From NCBI GenBank assembly GCA_963810615.1, contig CAWEOA010000001.1, forward strand, positions 1-64,000: a DNA stretch of 64,000 nucleotides. Reading direction: 5' to 3'. Below, in pieces: positions 36,968 to 46,245 of the stretch; positions within the stretch are counted from its first letter, which is position 1; each line of letters opens with the position of its first letter. Made by a program: the position numbers and the translations under genes. Origin of the DNA: JARRQJ01 sp963810615 (lineage in GTDB: Bacteria > Pseudomonadota > Gammaproteobacteria > DRLM01). The notes beneath the pieces are model-generated. The model made no database searches. It was not told the DNA's origin and saw nothing but the letters and a program-made list of their open reading frames with translations.

Positions 36968-37936
36968 ATGGCGAAGTATACCTTGCTTAGGTGCGCGGCT
37001 TTCGTTTTGGTGCTGGCTGTCATGGCCGGCTGCGCCACGGCGCCGACTCAAGAGATGAGTGATGCCCGCCAGGCGGTGCAGGCCGCGCGTGATGCCGGCG
37101 CGAAGCTCCATACCCCGGTCGCCATGGAAAGTGCCGAACATGAACTCTCCCAGGCCGAGCACGAGCTGCGCGGTCGTAATTATAAGATCGCCCGCAATGA
37201 TGCCTTATCCGCCAAGCAGGGGGCTATAAAGGCGCGCAACATGGCGCTGGCCATCAGCGAGGCCAAGGATGCCATCGCGGAGGCGGACAAGCTGGGCGCC
37301 TTATCCGAATCCACTCGTGATCGGCTGGCGCAGGCCGAAACCGCGGCGACGGCGGGGAATGAAGTACAAGCGGTGCAGGATGCTCAACTGGCGATGCAAC
37401 TGGCGCGTGACGATGTGCGCCATTTTAACGAGGAGCAGCAACGCGCCGTGCAGGAAAACCAGGCGTGGTTGGATAAGGCCAAGCCGCTCTTGGAAGAGGC
37501 GCACCAGGCGACGGCGCGCATGAGCGGTTTGCAGCAGGAGGCCTTGCGTCGCGCCGAGGAGGCCTATCAGCAGGGAGAGGGGCAAAAGTCCTATAATCTG
37601 GCCGATTTTATCGTGGCGGAGGTACGCGCACTCCCGCCCGAACCACCGCCCGCGCCCCGTACCCTGCAGTATCAAGTGGCCAAGGGAGACAATCTGTGGA
37701 GCATCGCGGCTAAGCCGTCGGTATACGGCAATGGCATGTGGTGGCCGCTCATTCTGCGCAGCAATCAGGATAAAATTCGCGATGCGGATGTGATCAGTCC
37801 CGGCCAACAACTCACCATCGAGCTTGATCCCAAACAGAGTTTGGTGGATCAGGCGGTGCAGCACGCGATCCGCCGCGAGGGGGCGCCGACCGACGTGCAA
37901 GACTCAGATAGACAGTTTCTGAAAAATACCCAGTAA
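36968..37936 (+). CDS. lipoprotein with DUF4398-like coiled coil and C-terminal LysM
   Basis: 322 residues if started at the ATG at 36968, which has GGGG about 9 bases upstream; 36962 and a GTG at 36947 are alternatives. The signal peptide ends in MAGC (lipobox). A long alpha-helical part (about 25-215) begins with SDARQAVQAARDAGAKLHTP, as in DUF4398 proteins. The C-terminal LysM (about 238-295, YQVAKGDNLWSIAAKPSVYG) binds peptidoglycan. A Pro-rich linker precedes it. It would bridge outer membrane and cell wall. Confidence 0.88.
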   Translation: MAKYTLLRCAAFVLVLAVMAGCATAPTQEMSDARQAVQAARDAGAKLHTPVAMESAEHELSQAEHELRGRNYKIARNDALSAKQGAIKARNMALAISEAKDAIAEADKLGALSESTRDRLAQAETAATAGNEVQAVQDAQLAMQLARDDVRHFNEEQQRAVQENQAWLDKAKPLLEEAHQATARMSGLQQEALRRAEEAYQQGEGQKSYNLADFIVAEVRALPPEPPPAPRTLQYQVAKGDNLWSIAAKPSVYGNGMWWPLILRSNQDKIRDADVISPGQQLTIELDPKQSLVDQAVQHAIRREGAPTDVQDSDRQFLKNTQ

Positions 37937-37967
37937 CGGCGTTGTGTTGAGGCGCGGATCACGGATG

Positions 37968-38014
37968 TTTTCCGCGCCGCGTAGGGCGCTTAACGCCGCG
38001 GCGGTGCGGGGAAA
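37968..38014. terminator. hairpin between the convergent LysM and aspA genes
   Basis: An extended stem pairs TTTCC with GGAAA at the ends and GCGCCGC with GCGGTGC inside, with a two-base bulge. A short run of A/T follows on the plus strand (GAAATTAAAT), not a true T-tract. Its place between convergent genes suggests a shared terminator. Confidence 0.4.
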
Positions 38015-39406
38015 TTAAATCACGCCGTCGCGCGCCGCCTGCAACACCAGGGCATCGAATTCATCGCCGCTCATCAGGCCGCGCTCCGCCACGATATCGC
38101 GCACCGGCCGTTGGCTTTTCTCTGATTCCTTGGCGATCTCCGCCGCCGCCGCGTAACCGATGCGAGTGTTGAGCAGGGTGGCCAGTCCGACGCTGGCGTG
38201 GAGGAAGGCCTTGCAGCGTTCGCGATCCACCGTGAGCCCTTTGAGATTGCGCTCGGTGGCGGCGGTGACCGCATTGCTCAGCCAATCCATGGCGTCGAAC
38301 AAGGCCGAGCCCAGGGCCGGCATCATGACGTTCAACTCCAATTGTCCCGCCTGGCTCATGGCGGCGATGGCCGCGTCCTGTCCCATTACCTGGTAACACA
38401 CCTGATTGAGCATTTCGAACATGACCGGATTGACCTTGCCGGGCATGATGCTGGAGCCGGGTTGTACCGGCGGCAACTGGATTTCGCCGATACCGGTGCG
38501 CGGTCCCGAGGCCAGCAGGCGCATATCGTTACTGATACGGGTGAGTTCCAGGGCGAGGTCGCGGATCGTCGACGATAGCTGCTGGATGTCGGCCATGGAT
38601 TGCATCTGCGCCGCGAGATCGGCGGCGGGACGGATGGCTTCGCCGCTGAGCCGTGCCAGCTCCTCTGCCGCCAGGCGCGGATAATCGGGCGCGGTATTGA
38701 GGCCGGTGCCGGCGGCGCTGCCGCCCAGGCCGATCTCGCACAGCGGGTCGCGAACGGCCTGCAGGCGCTGTGCGCCGCGTCGCAGGGTCCAGGCATAGGC
38801 GTTGAATTCGCGGCCCAGGGTGGTGGGGACCGCATCCTGTAAGTGGGTGCGGGCGCTCTTGACGGTGTTTTCTTCCTGATTACCGATGCGGGCGTATTCG
38901 TCGGCCATGCCCGACACCGCAGCGATCAGGCGCGGCAGCTTGGCGAGCGCCGCGAGGCGGATGGCGGTGGGGATGGTGTCGTTGGTGCTTTGGCCCATAT
39001 TGACGTGATCATTGGGATTCACCAGTTTATAGACGCCGCGTTCGCCGCCCAGGGCGGCATTGGCGAGATTGGCGATGACCTCGTTGCTGTTCATGTTGTG
39101 ACTGGTGCCGGCGCCGGCCTGAAAACGGTCCACCACGAATTGATCCAGATATTCTCCGGCGAGAATACGATCACAGGCGGCGGCGATGGCCTTGCATAGT
39201 GCTTCATCCAAGGCGCCCGCCCGGTGATTGGCGACGGCCGCCGCGCGTTTGATCCGCACATGGGCCATGACGAAATCCCGGTCGGGACGGCGGCCGCTGA
39301 TAGGGAAATTGGCGACGGCGCGTGCGGTCTGAATGCCGTACCAGGCATCGGCGGGAACCGGATAGTCGCCGAGGCTGTCTCGTTCGTTGCGGGTGTGGGT
39401 TGTCAT
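38015..39406 (-). CDS. aspA: aspartate ammonia-lyase (fumarase/aspartase superfamily)
   Basis: 463 residues. Reversibly splits aspartate to fumarate and ammonia. The superfamily signature GSSIMPGKVNPVMFE holds the catalytic Ser. The N-terminal SLGDYPVPADAWYGIQTARA resembles aspartases (YGIxTxRA) more than class II fumarases (WGAQTQRS). Other motifs are TSHNMNSNEVIANLAN and NMGQSTNDTIPTAIR. Fumarase activity is the main alternative. Confidence 0.85.
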   Translation of the reverse strand: MTTHTRNERDSLGDYPVPADAWYGIQTARAVANFPISGRRPDRDFVMAHVRIKRAAAVANHRAGALDEALCKAIAAACDRILAGEYLDQFVVDRFQAGAGTSHNMNSNEVIANLANAALGGERGVYKLVNPNDHVNMGQSTNDTIPTAIRLAALAKLPRLIAAVSGMADEYARIGNQEENTVKSARTHLQDAVPTTLGREFNAYAWTLRRGAQRLQAVRDPLCEIGLGGSAAGTGLNTAPDYPRLAAEELARLSGEAIRPAADLAAQMQSMADIQQLSSTIRDLALELTRISNDMRLLASGPRTGIGEIQLPPVQPGSSIMPGKVNPVMFEMLNQVCYQVMGQDAAIAAMSQAGQLELNVMMPALGSALFDAMDWLSNAVTAATERNLKGLTVDRERCKAFLHASVGLATLLNTRIGYAAAAEIAKESEKSQRPVRDIVAERGLMSGDEFDALVLQAARDGVI

Positions 39407-39604
39407 GGTGCGGCCTCTGCAATGATGCTTAATTTGTCAATCATAGGGAGATTTCGAGATTAGGTGTCCGCTGCCGCGGATGAATCGTAATATTGTGCCA
39501 AATGCAGGGCGCCGTTGATAGGCGTAGCGCGGGCGGATGATGGGATTATGATCACCCGCTTATTATTTGGATGGGTAAGTGGGTGACACAGCGGAGAGCA
39601 AGCG
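39407..39604. other. intergenic, no gene seen
   Basis: The divergent region between aspA and acyP must contain both promoters. No strong hexamer pair or operator could be picked out. Confidence 0.35.
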
Positions 39605-39874
39605 ATGGTGGTGTGTAGGCGATGTTGGGTGAGCGGCCGTGTGCAAGGTGTGTATTTTCGTGGCGCTACCCAGCGGCGGGCGGAGGAGCTGGGGGTGACG
39701 GGCTATGCACGGAATTTACCTGACGGCAGCGTCGAGGTTCTGGCATGCGGCGCGGCTGAGGCGGTGGCGAGCCTGTGCGAGTGGTTGTGGGAAGGCCCGT
39801 CCGGCGCCAGGGTGACGGCGGTGAGCTGTACCGCGGTGGAGATGGAGTTGCCCGGCGGATTTACGATCGGCTAA
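39605..39874 (+). CDS. acyP: acylphosphatase
   Basis: Hydrolyses acyl phosphates to carboxylate and phosphate. 89 residues. The phosphate loop [10 protein letters not shown] carries the catalytic Arg, and the catalytic Asn is in [22 protein letters not shown] precedes the ATG. Cytoplasmic, single gene. Confidence 0.93.
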   Translation: MVVCRRCWVSGRVQGVYFRGATQRRAEELGVTGYARNLPDGSVEVLACGAAEAVASLCEWLWEGPSGARVTAVSCTAVEMELPGGFTIG

Positions 39875-39978
39875 ACGCCGAATTATGCTTGGCCGCGGCG
39901 GTCCAAATGGATAGATGGATGGGGCATGAACTTTTCTTGTTGGAGTTCGCTGCTTGATGAGCGCAGGAGGTCAGGGCG

Positions 39979-40332
39979 ATGAAGATACGGCGGGTGTTGC
40001 TGAGCCTGATATTTGCGGTGTGCTGGGGTTTGTCGGTGCCCCTATGGGCCGCGGAAGAAAAAGCGGTGGGGATGCAATATCAGAGCGTGACGACAGAGCT
40101 GATGAGTATGCTGAGAGAGACCATGGACATTATCAAAAATCTCAATCACACGCCGACGGCGGATGAAAAAAAACATTTGACCGAGATGATGTCCCGATTG
40201 GACGCCATGTTGAAGCAACAACAGGAAGTGATGCAGAATATGCAGGATCAGCTCAACACCATCCGTCAACAGCAGGATGAGTACTTTCAGCGGCAGCATA
40301 TCCTGGAACAGCAGCAAAATCTGCTACAGTAG
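39979..40332 (+). CDS. small exported coiled-coil protein
   Basis: 117 residues; AGGAGG precedes the ATG by about 8 bases. The signal peptide (RRVLLSLIFAVCWGLSVPLWA, cleavage near LWA-AE) sends it to the periplasm. The mature part is an amphipathic helix rich in Met and Gln, with MQNMQDQLNTIRQQQDEYFQ, likely forming a coiled coil. No family is recognised. Met-rich periplasmic helices can bind copper, but there is no direct support. A hairpin follows the gene. Confidence 0.8.
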   Translation: MKIRRVLLSLIFAVCWGLSVPLWAAEEKAVGMQYQSVTTELMSMLRETMDIIKNLNHTPTADEKKHLTEMMSRLDAMLKQQQEVMQNMQDQLNTIRQQQDEYFQRQHILEQQQNLLQ

Positions 40333-40342
40333 TGAAACCACC

Positions 40343-40373
40343 GTAACGCGGAGACGAACGTCATCCGCGTTGC
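40343..40373. terminator. hairpin between convergent genes (small coiled-coil gene and proS)
   Basis: AACGCGGA (40345-40352) pairs with TCCGCGTT (40364-40371), and GACG with CGTC inside, giving a 12-pair stem with one bulged A and a two-base loop. No T-run follows on either strand, so intrinsic termination would be weak, though the location between convergent genes fits. Confidence 0.5.
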
Positions 40374-40399
40374 TTACGACTGATGGATGAAGCCGGTCT

Positions 40400-42109
40400 T
40401 TAGCCCGCGCTCAATTGAGCCTGAAGAAAACCCACCACCTCATCGATGGCGATTTGCTGGATCTCCGTTGCGCGCCGTTGCTTGTACTCGACCTCACCTT
40501 TGTCCAGACCGCGTTCGCCCAGCACCAGGCGATGGGGAATGCCGATGAGATCCATGTCGGCGAACATTACGCCGGCGCGTTCCTTGCGGTCGTCGAACAA
40601 CACATCGATGCCCGCATCTTTGAGCCCTTGATAGAGAGCTTCTGCTGCCGCTTGCAGGCGTTGCGACTTGTGCATGTTCATGGGGATCAACACAACTTGA
40701 AAGGGCGCGATGGCGTCGGGCCAGATGATGCCGTTGTCGTCGTAGTTTTGTTCGATGGCGGCGGCGACCACCCGCGATACACCGATGCCGTAACAACCCA
40801 TGGTCATAGTCACCGCCTGACCGCTTTCGTCCAGGCAGGTGGCGCTCATGGCCTGGCTGTATTTCGTGCCCAGCTGGAAGATATGCCCGACCTCGATGCC
40901 GCGCTTGATGGCCAGGCTGCCCTTGCCGTCCGGGCTGGGATCGCCTTCGACCACATTGCGCAGATCGGCGACTCGGGGTTCGGGCAGGTCCCGTTTCCAA
41001 TTGACGCCGGTAAGATGCTTGCCATCCTGATTGGCGCCGCATACGAAGTCGGCTACTTGGATGGCGCTGCGGTCGGCGATCACCGGGATCTTCAATCCCA
41101 ACGGACCCAGGGAGCCGGCATCGCAGCCAGCGGTTTGTCTGATTTGTTCGGGGGTGGCAAAGGTCAGCGGTGCCGCCACTTCGGGGAGTTTCTCTACCTT
41201 GATGGCGTTGAGTTCGTGGTCGCCGCGCAGTACCAGTGCGACGATGCCGTCCGTGCCCTGTACCAGCAGGGTCTTGAGGCAGCGTTCGGCGGGGATGTTC
41301 AAGAAGTTGCTGATCTCGGCGATGCTGTGTGCGCCGGGGGTGTCGACCGTGGTGAGGGTTTGCGTCGGCGCGGGACGCGGAGCCGCGGGCGCCAGCGCCT
41401 CGGCCAATTCAACATTGGCGGCGTAATCACTGGCGGTGGAAAAGGCGATGGCGTCTTCCCCCGAGGCGGCCAGGACATGGAATTCATGGGAGCCGGTGCC
41501 GCCGATGCTGCCGGTATCGGCGCGTACCGCGCGGAATTGCAGGCCGAGACGGGTGAAGATGCGGGTATAGGTCTGGTACATCACCTCATAGGTCGCTTGC
41601 AATGACGCCTGGTCGATGTGGAAGGAATAGGCGTCCTTCATCAGGAATTCGCGGGCGCGCATCACGCCGAAGCGCGGCCGAATCTCGTCACGGAACTTGG
41701 TCTGGATCTGGTAGAAATTGGCGGGCAGTTGCTTATAGGAACGGATCTCGCGGCGGATCAGATCGGTAATGACCTCTTCGTGAGTGGGACCGAAGCAGAA
41801 TTCCCGATCATGGCGGTCACGCAGGCGCAGCAGTTCCGGACCGTATTGTTCCCAGCGCCCCGATTCCTGCCACAGCTCCGCGGGTTGCACCGCCGGCATC
41901 AACACCTCCTGCGCTCCGGCGGTGTTCATTTCATCGCGCACGATGCTTTCCACCTTGCGCAAAGCGCGCAGTCCCAGCGGCAGCCAGCTGTAGAGGCCGG
42001 AGGCGAGTTTGCGGATCATCCCGGCGCGCAGCATCAACTGATGGCTGATGACCTCGGCATCGGCAGGGGTCTCTTTGACGGTGGAAAGCAATAGCTGTGA
42101 GGTGCGCAT
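40400..42109 (-). CDS. proS: prolyl-tRNA synthetase (bacterial type with editing domain)
   Basis: 569 residues, class II synthetase. The catalytic core is split by the INS editing domain (about 225-400), as in E. coli ProRS, which clears Ala-tRNA-Pro. Motif 2 region [20 protein letters not shown] (as [18 protein letters not shown]) and motif 3 region [20 protein letters not shown] are intact. The C-terminal anticodon-binding domain covers about 475-569. Confidence 0.97.
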   Translation of the reverse strand: MRTSQLLLSTVKETPADAEVISHQLMLRAGMIRKLASGLYSWLPLGLRALRKVESIVRDEMNTAGAQEVLMPAVQPAELWQESGRWEQYGPELLRLRDRHDREFCFGPTHEEVITDLIRREIRSYKQLPANFYQIQTKFRDEIRPRFGVMRAREFLMKDAYSFHIDQASLQATYEVMYQTYTRIFTRLGLQFRAVRADTGSIGGTGSHEFHVLAASGEDAIAFSTASDYAANVELAEALAPAAPRPAPTQTLTTVDTPGAHSIAEISNFLNIPAERCLKTLLVQGTDGIVALVLRGDHELNAIKVEKLPEVAAPLTFATPEQIRQTAGCDAGSLGPLGLKIPVIADRSAIQVADFVCGANQDGKHLTGVNWKRDLPEPRVADLRNVVEGDPSPDGKGSLAIKRGIEVGHIFQLGTKYSQAMSATCLDESGQAVTMTMGCYGIGVSRVVAAAIEQNYDDNGIIWPDAIAPFQVVLIPMNMHKSQRLQAAAEALYQGLKDAGIDVLFDDRKERAGVMFADMDLIGIPHRLVLGERGLDKGEVEYKQRRATEIQQIAIDEVVGFLQAQLSAG

Positions 42110-42176
42110 GAATGATCTCGGTTGAAATATAAGGAGCGTGAAATTCTAGCCTGCGTGGGTGGCGGCGTATAGTCTT

Positions 42177-42237
42177 AGCTGTCAGCGGTCAGCTTAAAGG
42201 TTTAAAGCTGATGGCTAATAGCTGACTGCTGATAGCT
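42177..42237. repeat. AGCTGTCAGC-type inverted repeat
   Basis: Left arm at 42177-42194 (AGCTGTCAGCGGTCAGCT) and right arm at 42220-42237 (AGCTGACTGCTGATAGCT) pair with two mismatches. It lies between nadC and proS on the minus strand. Elements of this kind recur between genes in many proteobacteria. Confidence 0.65.
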
Positions 42238-42240
42238 TCT

Positions 42241-43098
42241 TTACGCCCTGAAACGCATGGACAGGTCCACGGCGTTCAGATCCTTGGTGATGCTGCCTAC
42301 CGAGATGAAATCGACGCCGGTTTCGGCGATGCGTCGGATGTTGTCCAGGGTGATCCCGCCTGAGGCTTCTAGCCTGGCGCGGCCGCGGTTGATGGCGACG
42401 GCCTCCGCCAGTTGCTCCGGTGTAAAATTGTCGAGTAGGACGCTGTCGGCCGCTGCGGCAAGGGCCTGCTGCAGTTCTTCTAGGTTTTCCACCTCGACCT
42501 CGACGGATTTCCCGGCGGCGACACGGCGCGCTACCGCTACGGCCTGAGCGATGGAGCCGGCGGCGAGGATATGGTTTTCCTTGATGAGGACGGCGTCGTA
42601 AAGACCCATGCGGTGGTTATGACCGCCGCCGCAGCGTACCGCATATTTCTGGGCCCGACGCAGACCGGGCAGGGTCTTGCGGGTATCCAGGATCTTGACC
42701 CCGGTGCCCGCCACCGCCGCAACGTAGCGCTGCGCCCGGCTCGCCGTCCCCGACAGGGTTTGCAGGAAGTTGAGGGCGGTGCGTTCGCCGCTGAGCAGGG
42801 CGCGCGCCGGGCCATCGAGTGCGCATAGCATCGTGCCCGGGGCGACGGCATCGCCATCTTGCACACGCCACGCGATGCGTACTTGCGGGTCGATGGCATG
42901 GAACACGGCATCGAACCACGCCATGCCGCACATCACCGACTGCTCTCGACTGATTACCGTCGCCTGCCCTGGCAGGGACGGCGGAATGAGGAGAGCGGTG
43001 ATGTCGCCGCTGCCCAGGTCTTCGGCCAGGGCGCGCGTGACATCGTCGTGGATATCACTCGCTGGTGGCAGCGGAATGGATTTCAAGGCTGTCTCCAT
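42241..43098 (-). CDS. nadC: nicotinate-nucleotide pyrophosphorylase (quinolinate phosphoribosyltransferase)
   Basis: Converts quinolinate and PRPP to nicotinate mononucleotide in NAD synthesis. 285 residues. Diagnostic segments are [58 protein letters not shown] and [20 protein letters not shown]. No nadA or nadB is nearby. Confidence 0.97.
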   Translation of the reverse strand: METALKSIPLPPASDIHDDVTRALAEDLGSGDITALLIPPSLPGQATVISREQSVMCGMAWFDAVFHAIDPQVRIAWRVQDGDAVAPGTMLCALDGPARALLSGERTALNFLQTLSGTASRAQRYVAAVAGTGVKILDTRKTLPGLRRAQKYAVRCGGGHNHRMGLYDAVLIKENHILAAGSIAQAVAVARRVAAGKSVEVEVENLEELQQALAAAADSVLLDNFTPEQLAEAVAINRGRARLEASGGITLDNIRRIAETGVDFISVGSITKDLNAVDLSMRFRA

Positions 43099-43193
43099 GG
43101 GGCGTTTTACGGGTGGTGCTGCGAAAAATCTTCAGCGTGAAGTCTGCCAGGGATTGTCTATTAAATACAGCGGTCCGGGCAGTGGACGGGTGA

Positions 43194-45332
43194 TTAGCCC
43201 GATCTTTTTCGGCGCTGCAGCCGGCGGGCGGCTGCGGGGAACAGTACTAGCAGCGACAGCCAATCTGTCGCCCCGCCGCCCGAGGCGCCGGCGAAGTTAT
43301 TGCCCGATACGCTGCTGCCGGCGACGGTGGGAATTTCAATGGTTACGGATTTGAGATTGTCCGGACGGTAATTGTCCACTTGATCGGATTTCGCTTCCCC
43401 GCCTATTTGGAAATTCAATGCCTTGGTGGCGATGAGCGCGACGAAGAAATTGGCGGAATCATAGGCATTGATGCTGGGAATGGTGCAGGTGAATCCGGTG
43501 GTGCTTTGCGTGCAGTTGCCGGTGTTCGACTCGCTCCCCAGGCTGGTGAGATTCAAGCCGGACTGAAAGGGGATGCTGCCGGTGAGGACGACATTGGTGG
43601 CCTGGAGCGGTCCTTTGTTTACGACGGAAAAGGTGACGGTGACCTGCACGGCACCATTGAGCGGGGCGGCGACTTTATCGGTGATATCCAGAGCCAGGTC
43701 CAACACGTTCGCCGCGCTGGGGGTGGCGCCAAATTCAAATGCCCCGATATCGCATTGACCGTCGCTGCGCGAAAAATACCGGCCGTCGGTGGCCGGACAG
43801 TTGTCGTTAGTGTTGTCGCCTGAGTTGTAAGCCAGGCTGCTGCTCAAGATCGGGAGCGTAAACAAGGAACCCAGGTCGCCGCCGTAATAACCCAAGACAT
43901 CGGAGAACAGGGTAGCAGGCGGAACGTTATTCTGATCGCCGCTCTGGGTGAAGCCGCAAGTATTGGCGGCGGTTTCTATATTGTGGCCATTGGAATTTAT
44001 CAAGTCCGCCGTATCACCGTTGCAATTGTCTGTGGTTATGCTATTGCCGACGATGCTATTGATGAAATCGGTTTTGATAAGGAAGTTTCCATTGCCGTCC
44101 GTGATGTCGGTATTACACGAACTTGGATTCTGGGATGTACCGGAACCGCAGGCAAAGACTTCCGTGCCGGAGCCACCGTTGGCCACACTATTGCCAAAGA
44201 TCGTGGAATTGACGACGATGATAGCCCGGTGGTTGTAGATACCGCCGCCGGACAGCGCGGCTTGGTTTTGACTGATCGTTGTGTTGACCATAAGGATGGA
44301 TCCGACGCTGCCATTGTAGATTCCGCCACCCGCGCCGCCTTGCGTGATGGTGCCTCCCGTCATGATGCCGTTGACCTGATTGAGATAGATCGAAGATTCG
44401 GAGATGGACAGTGCGTCCAAATTATCCAGGCCGCCACCGGTTTGTTGGGAGGTGTTGTAGCGGATGGTCGATCGTGTAATCGTCATGTTGCCGTTGGCAT
44501 TCTGTACGCCGCCGCCGGAGTAGGCGTCAGCCGTATTGTTGTACACATCGGTGTAGTCTATTTTCGTGAATCCGAAAAAATTGCGTATGCCGCCGCCGAG
44601 TGGAGCAGAGTTGTTGCTTATGGTGGAGTGGATGATGTTGGTTTGAACGGGGTTAGGGCCTGTTCCGGACACTCCCGTTGTCTGTAAGCCTCCGCCACCG
44701 GCGCCTGGGGCGTTAACGCTGACGACTTTATTGTTTTGGATAACACAGTTTTCGATCCGCAACTTCCCGTTAGTGTAGATGCCGCCACCACCGCCGCCGC
44801 CACCGCCAATAGCCACATTGTCATTGATGTCAGCGTCTACATAGCCGTTTTGGACGGTGAGGTTGGAGAGGGAGACTGTAGCGCCACTCTTGATCTGCAG
44901 GACGCGGTCGCTGGCATTGCCGTCGATGATGGTCTGGCTGGGATCATTGAGATTGCCGCCGACGATGTTGACGGTTCCGGAAATATCCAGATCGCCTGTG
45001 GCGGCCTGATCCTCGTTGATCCCAGTCGTGCTCAGGGTATAGGTCCCGGCGGGAAGGTTAATGATGTGGGGCTGAACGACCCCTAGCGCATCCGTACTGT
45101 TGCTGGTGGCATTGGCCTTCTGAACAGCTGCGCGTAAGGTACAGGTTCCAGCGCCATCACAAGGGGCTGAGGCCCCAAGAGCGATATCGCTGAAGCTGTT
45201 GACGTTGAATGTTGTCGTGGCGGCCTGACCGACTGACACAATGCCTAAGCACAAGGTCAGCTGGGTAATGAGTAGAAACAGTTTCCCTGTGATTCCCTGA
45301 AGCATGTGATAGGCATGGGAATCGTTTTTCAT
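43194..45332 (-). CDS. beta-helix surface protein with CSLREA-like start and GlyGly-CTERM-like tail
   Basis: 712 residues from the ATG at 45332; in-frame starts up to 45425 lack better support. A long signal peptide is followed by a CSLREA-type segment (CTLRAAVQKANATSN), a Gly-rich right-handed parallel beta-helix with repeated GGGIYN/GGGLDN turns and Asn/Thr/Ser ladders (about 70-450), and a DUF11-like domain (about 545-670, TFSVVNKGPLQATNVVLTGS). The C-terminus GGGATDWLSLLVLFPAAARR plus basic residues fits the GlyGly-CTERM sorting pattern (Gly-rich, hydrophobic, basic), normally cleaved by rhombosortase. No rhombosortase is encoded here. Likely an exposed or secreted adhesin-like protein. 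Confidence 0.82.
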   Translation of the reverse strand: MKNDSHAYHMLQGITGKLFLLITQLTLCLGIVSVGQAATTTFNVNSFSDIALGASAPCDGAGTCTLRAAVQKANATSNSTDALGVVQPHIINLPAGTYTLSTTGINEDQAATGDLDISGTVNIVGGNLNDPSQTIIDGNASDRVLQIKSGATVSLSNLTVQNGYVDADINDNVAIGGGGGGGGGIYTNGKLRIENCVIQNNKVVSVNAPGAGGGGLQTTGVSGTGPNPVQTNIIHSTISNNSAPLGGGIRNFFGFTKIDYTDVYNNTADAYSGGGVQNANGNMTITRSTIRYNTSQQTGGGLDNLDALSISESSIYLNQVNGIMTGGTITQGGAGGGIYNGSVGSILMVNTTISQNQAALSGGGIYNHRAIIVVNSTIFGNSVANGGSGTEVFACGSGTSQNPSSCNTDITDGNGNFLIKTDFINSIVGNSITTDNCNGDTADLINSNGHNIETAANTCGFTQSGDQNNVPPATLFSDVLGYYGGDLGSLFTLPILSSSLAYNSGDNTNDNCPATDGRYFSRSDGQCDIGAFEFGATPSAANVLDLALDITDKVAAPLNGAVQVTVTFSVVNKGPLQATNVVLTGSIPFQSGLNLTSLGSESNTGNCTQSTTGFTCTIPSINAYDSANFFVALIATKALNFQIGGEAKSDQVDNYRPDNLKSVTIEIPTVAGSSVSGNNFAGASGGGATDWLSLLVLFPAAARRLQRRKRSG

Positions 45333-45718
45333 AGGCAGGCTACTATTTCCAGGGCTCTTGATCATAAGACAGCGTGTTCGTAGATGCGCGACCACCAGAC
45401 TACCGGATTGCACAGGGTCTTTCACGCCGATTTTTGACGAAGAAAGAGATGTTTAACCAATTAGAGAGAATTCACGGCTGATAGGTTCCTGCGATTCTCC
45501 CCGACTAAGTCTATGCCTCTCCGGGCATAAAGATCTTTCAGGGATATTAACACATGAGTTATTGAAAATTGTAGCTTTCTTGATGATTCGGTAATGCTGC
45601 GATTACGTGCAAATCCGGCTTGCAGGCTCGAGCTATCTTGCTGAATTGAATGCATCTTCGTTTCGAGGCGGCGCTTAGGTCGCGGGAAGGGGGGCCGGGC
45701 CTTTACGTCAGGATTCCT
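45333..45718. other. upstream region of the surface-protein gene, no firm gene
   Basis: The stretch is AT-rich compared with its neighbours and contains only a 64-codon minus-strand frame (45461-45655) without a ribosome-binding site. I found no match to a c-di-GMP or other riboswitch consensus. It should contain the promoter of the surface-protein gene. Confidence 0.35.
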
Positions 45719-46090
45719 TCAGCTCAGCAGCTCGGTGTCCTCGTCGGAGTAGGGCGGAGACGAGCAGCACAACAGGCGCAGTTCATCGTCTCCGCGGTTG
45801 ATCAGGGCGTGGGGCATGCCGGGCGGGATGCAGACCGTATCCCCGGCCGTCACCCTGAACTCATCATCACCCATGCGCATATAGCCTATGCCGGCGGTGA
45901 AGTGGTAGATCTCCTCGCTGAGATGGTGCCGGTGCAGCAGGGTGGTGCTCCCGGCGGGTACCAGGGCCTCCGCCAGGCTTTGCTGGTGGTTACCCTGCAC
46001 GGCGGGATGCATCAGCTCGCGTATGACCGACCCGTCCTTGGTGATGAACGGGGTGACGTGGTTGTATGCGGTATGGATTCGCTCGTTCAT
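45719..46090 (-). CDS. single-domain cupin protein
   Basis: 123 residues from the ATG at 46090 (MNERIHTAYNHVTPFITKDG). One conserved cupin barrel: motif 1 is LLHRHHLSEEIYHFTAGIGY, with metal-ligand His and Glu, and motif 2 is VCIPPGMPHALINRG with the last His. The protein should bind a divalent metal and could be an isomerase, dioxygenase or sensor. Sequence alone does not tell which. Confidence 0.85.
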   Translation of the reverse strand: MNERIHTAYNHVTPFITKDGSVIRELMHPAVQGNHQQSLAEALVPAGSTTLLHRHHLSEEIYHFTAGIGYMRMGDDEFRVTAGDTVCIPPGMPHALINRGDDELRLLCCSSPPYSDEDTELLS

Positions 46091-46245
46091 GGCAGTTTGC
46101 TGAATGGGTGGTTTGGCCGCCTCTTCAGTAAAGCACACTCCGCGTGAGGAGGCGAATTCCGAGCTGAAACGATAAACCGAAATCTTTGCGGCGGCAGGTG
46201 AATGCCGAATGATCTAATGGCTACAGGCCGGCTATGTAACCGGGA

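Noticed and set aside
45461..45655. 64-codon minus-strand frame upstream of the surface-protein gene
   Set aside because: No ribosome-binding site, no recognisable family; the region is more likely a leader or promoter.
45426..45718. Possible c-di-GMP or other riboswitch before the surface-protein gene
   Set aside because: The conserved GEMM core sequences were not found on either strand.
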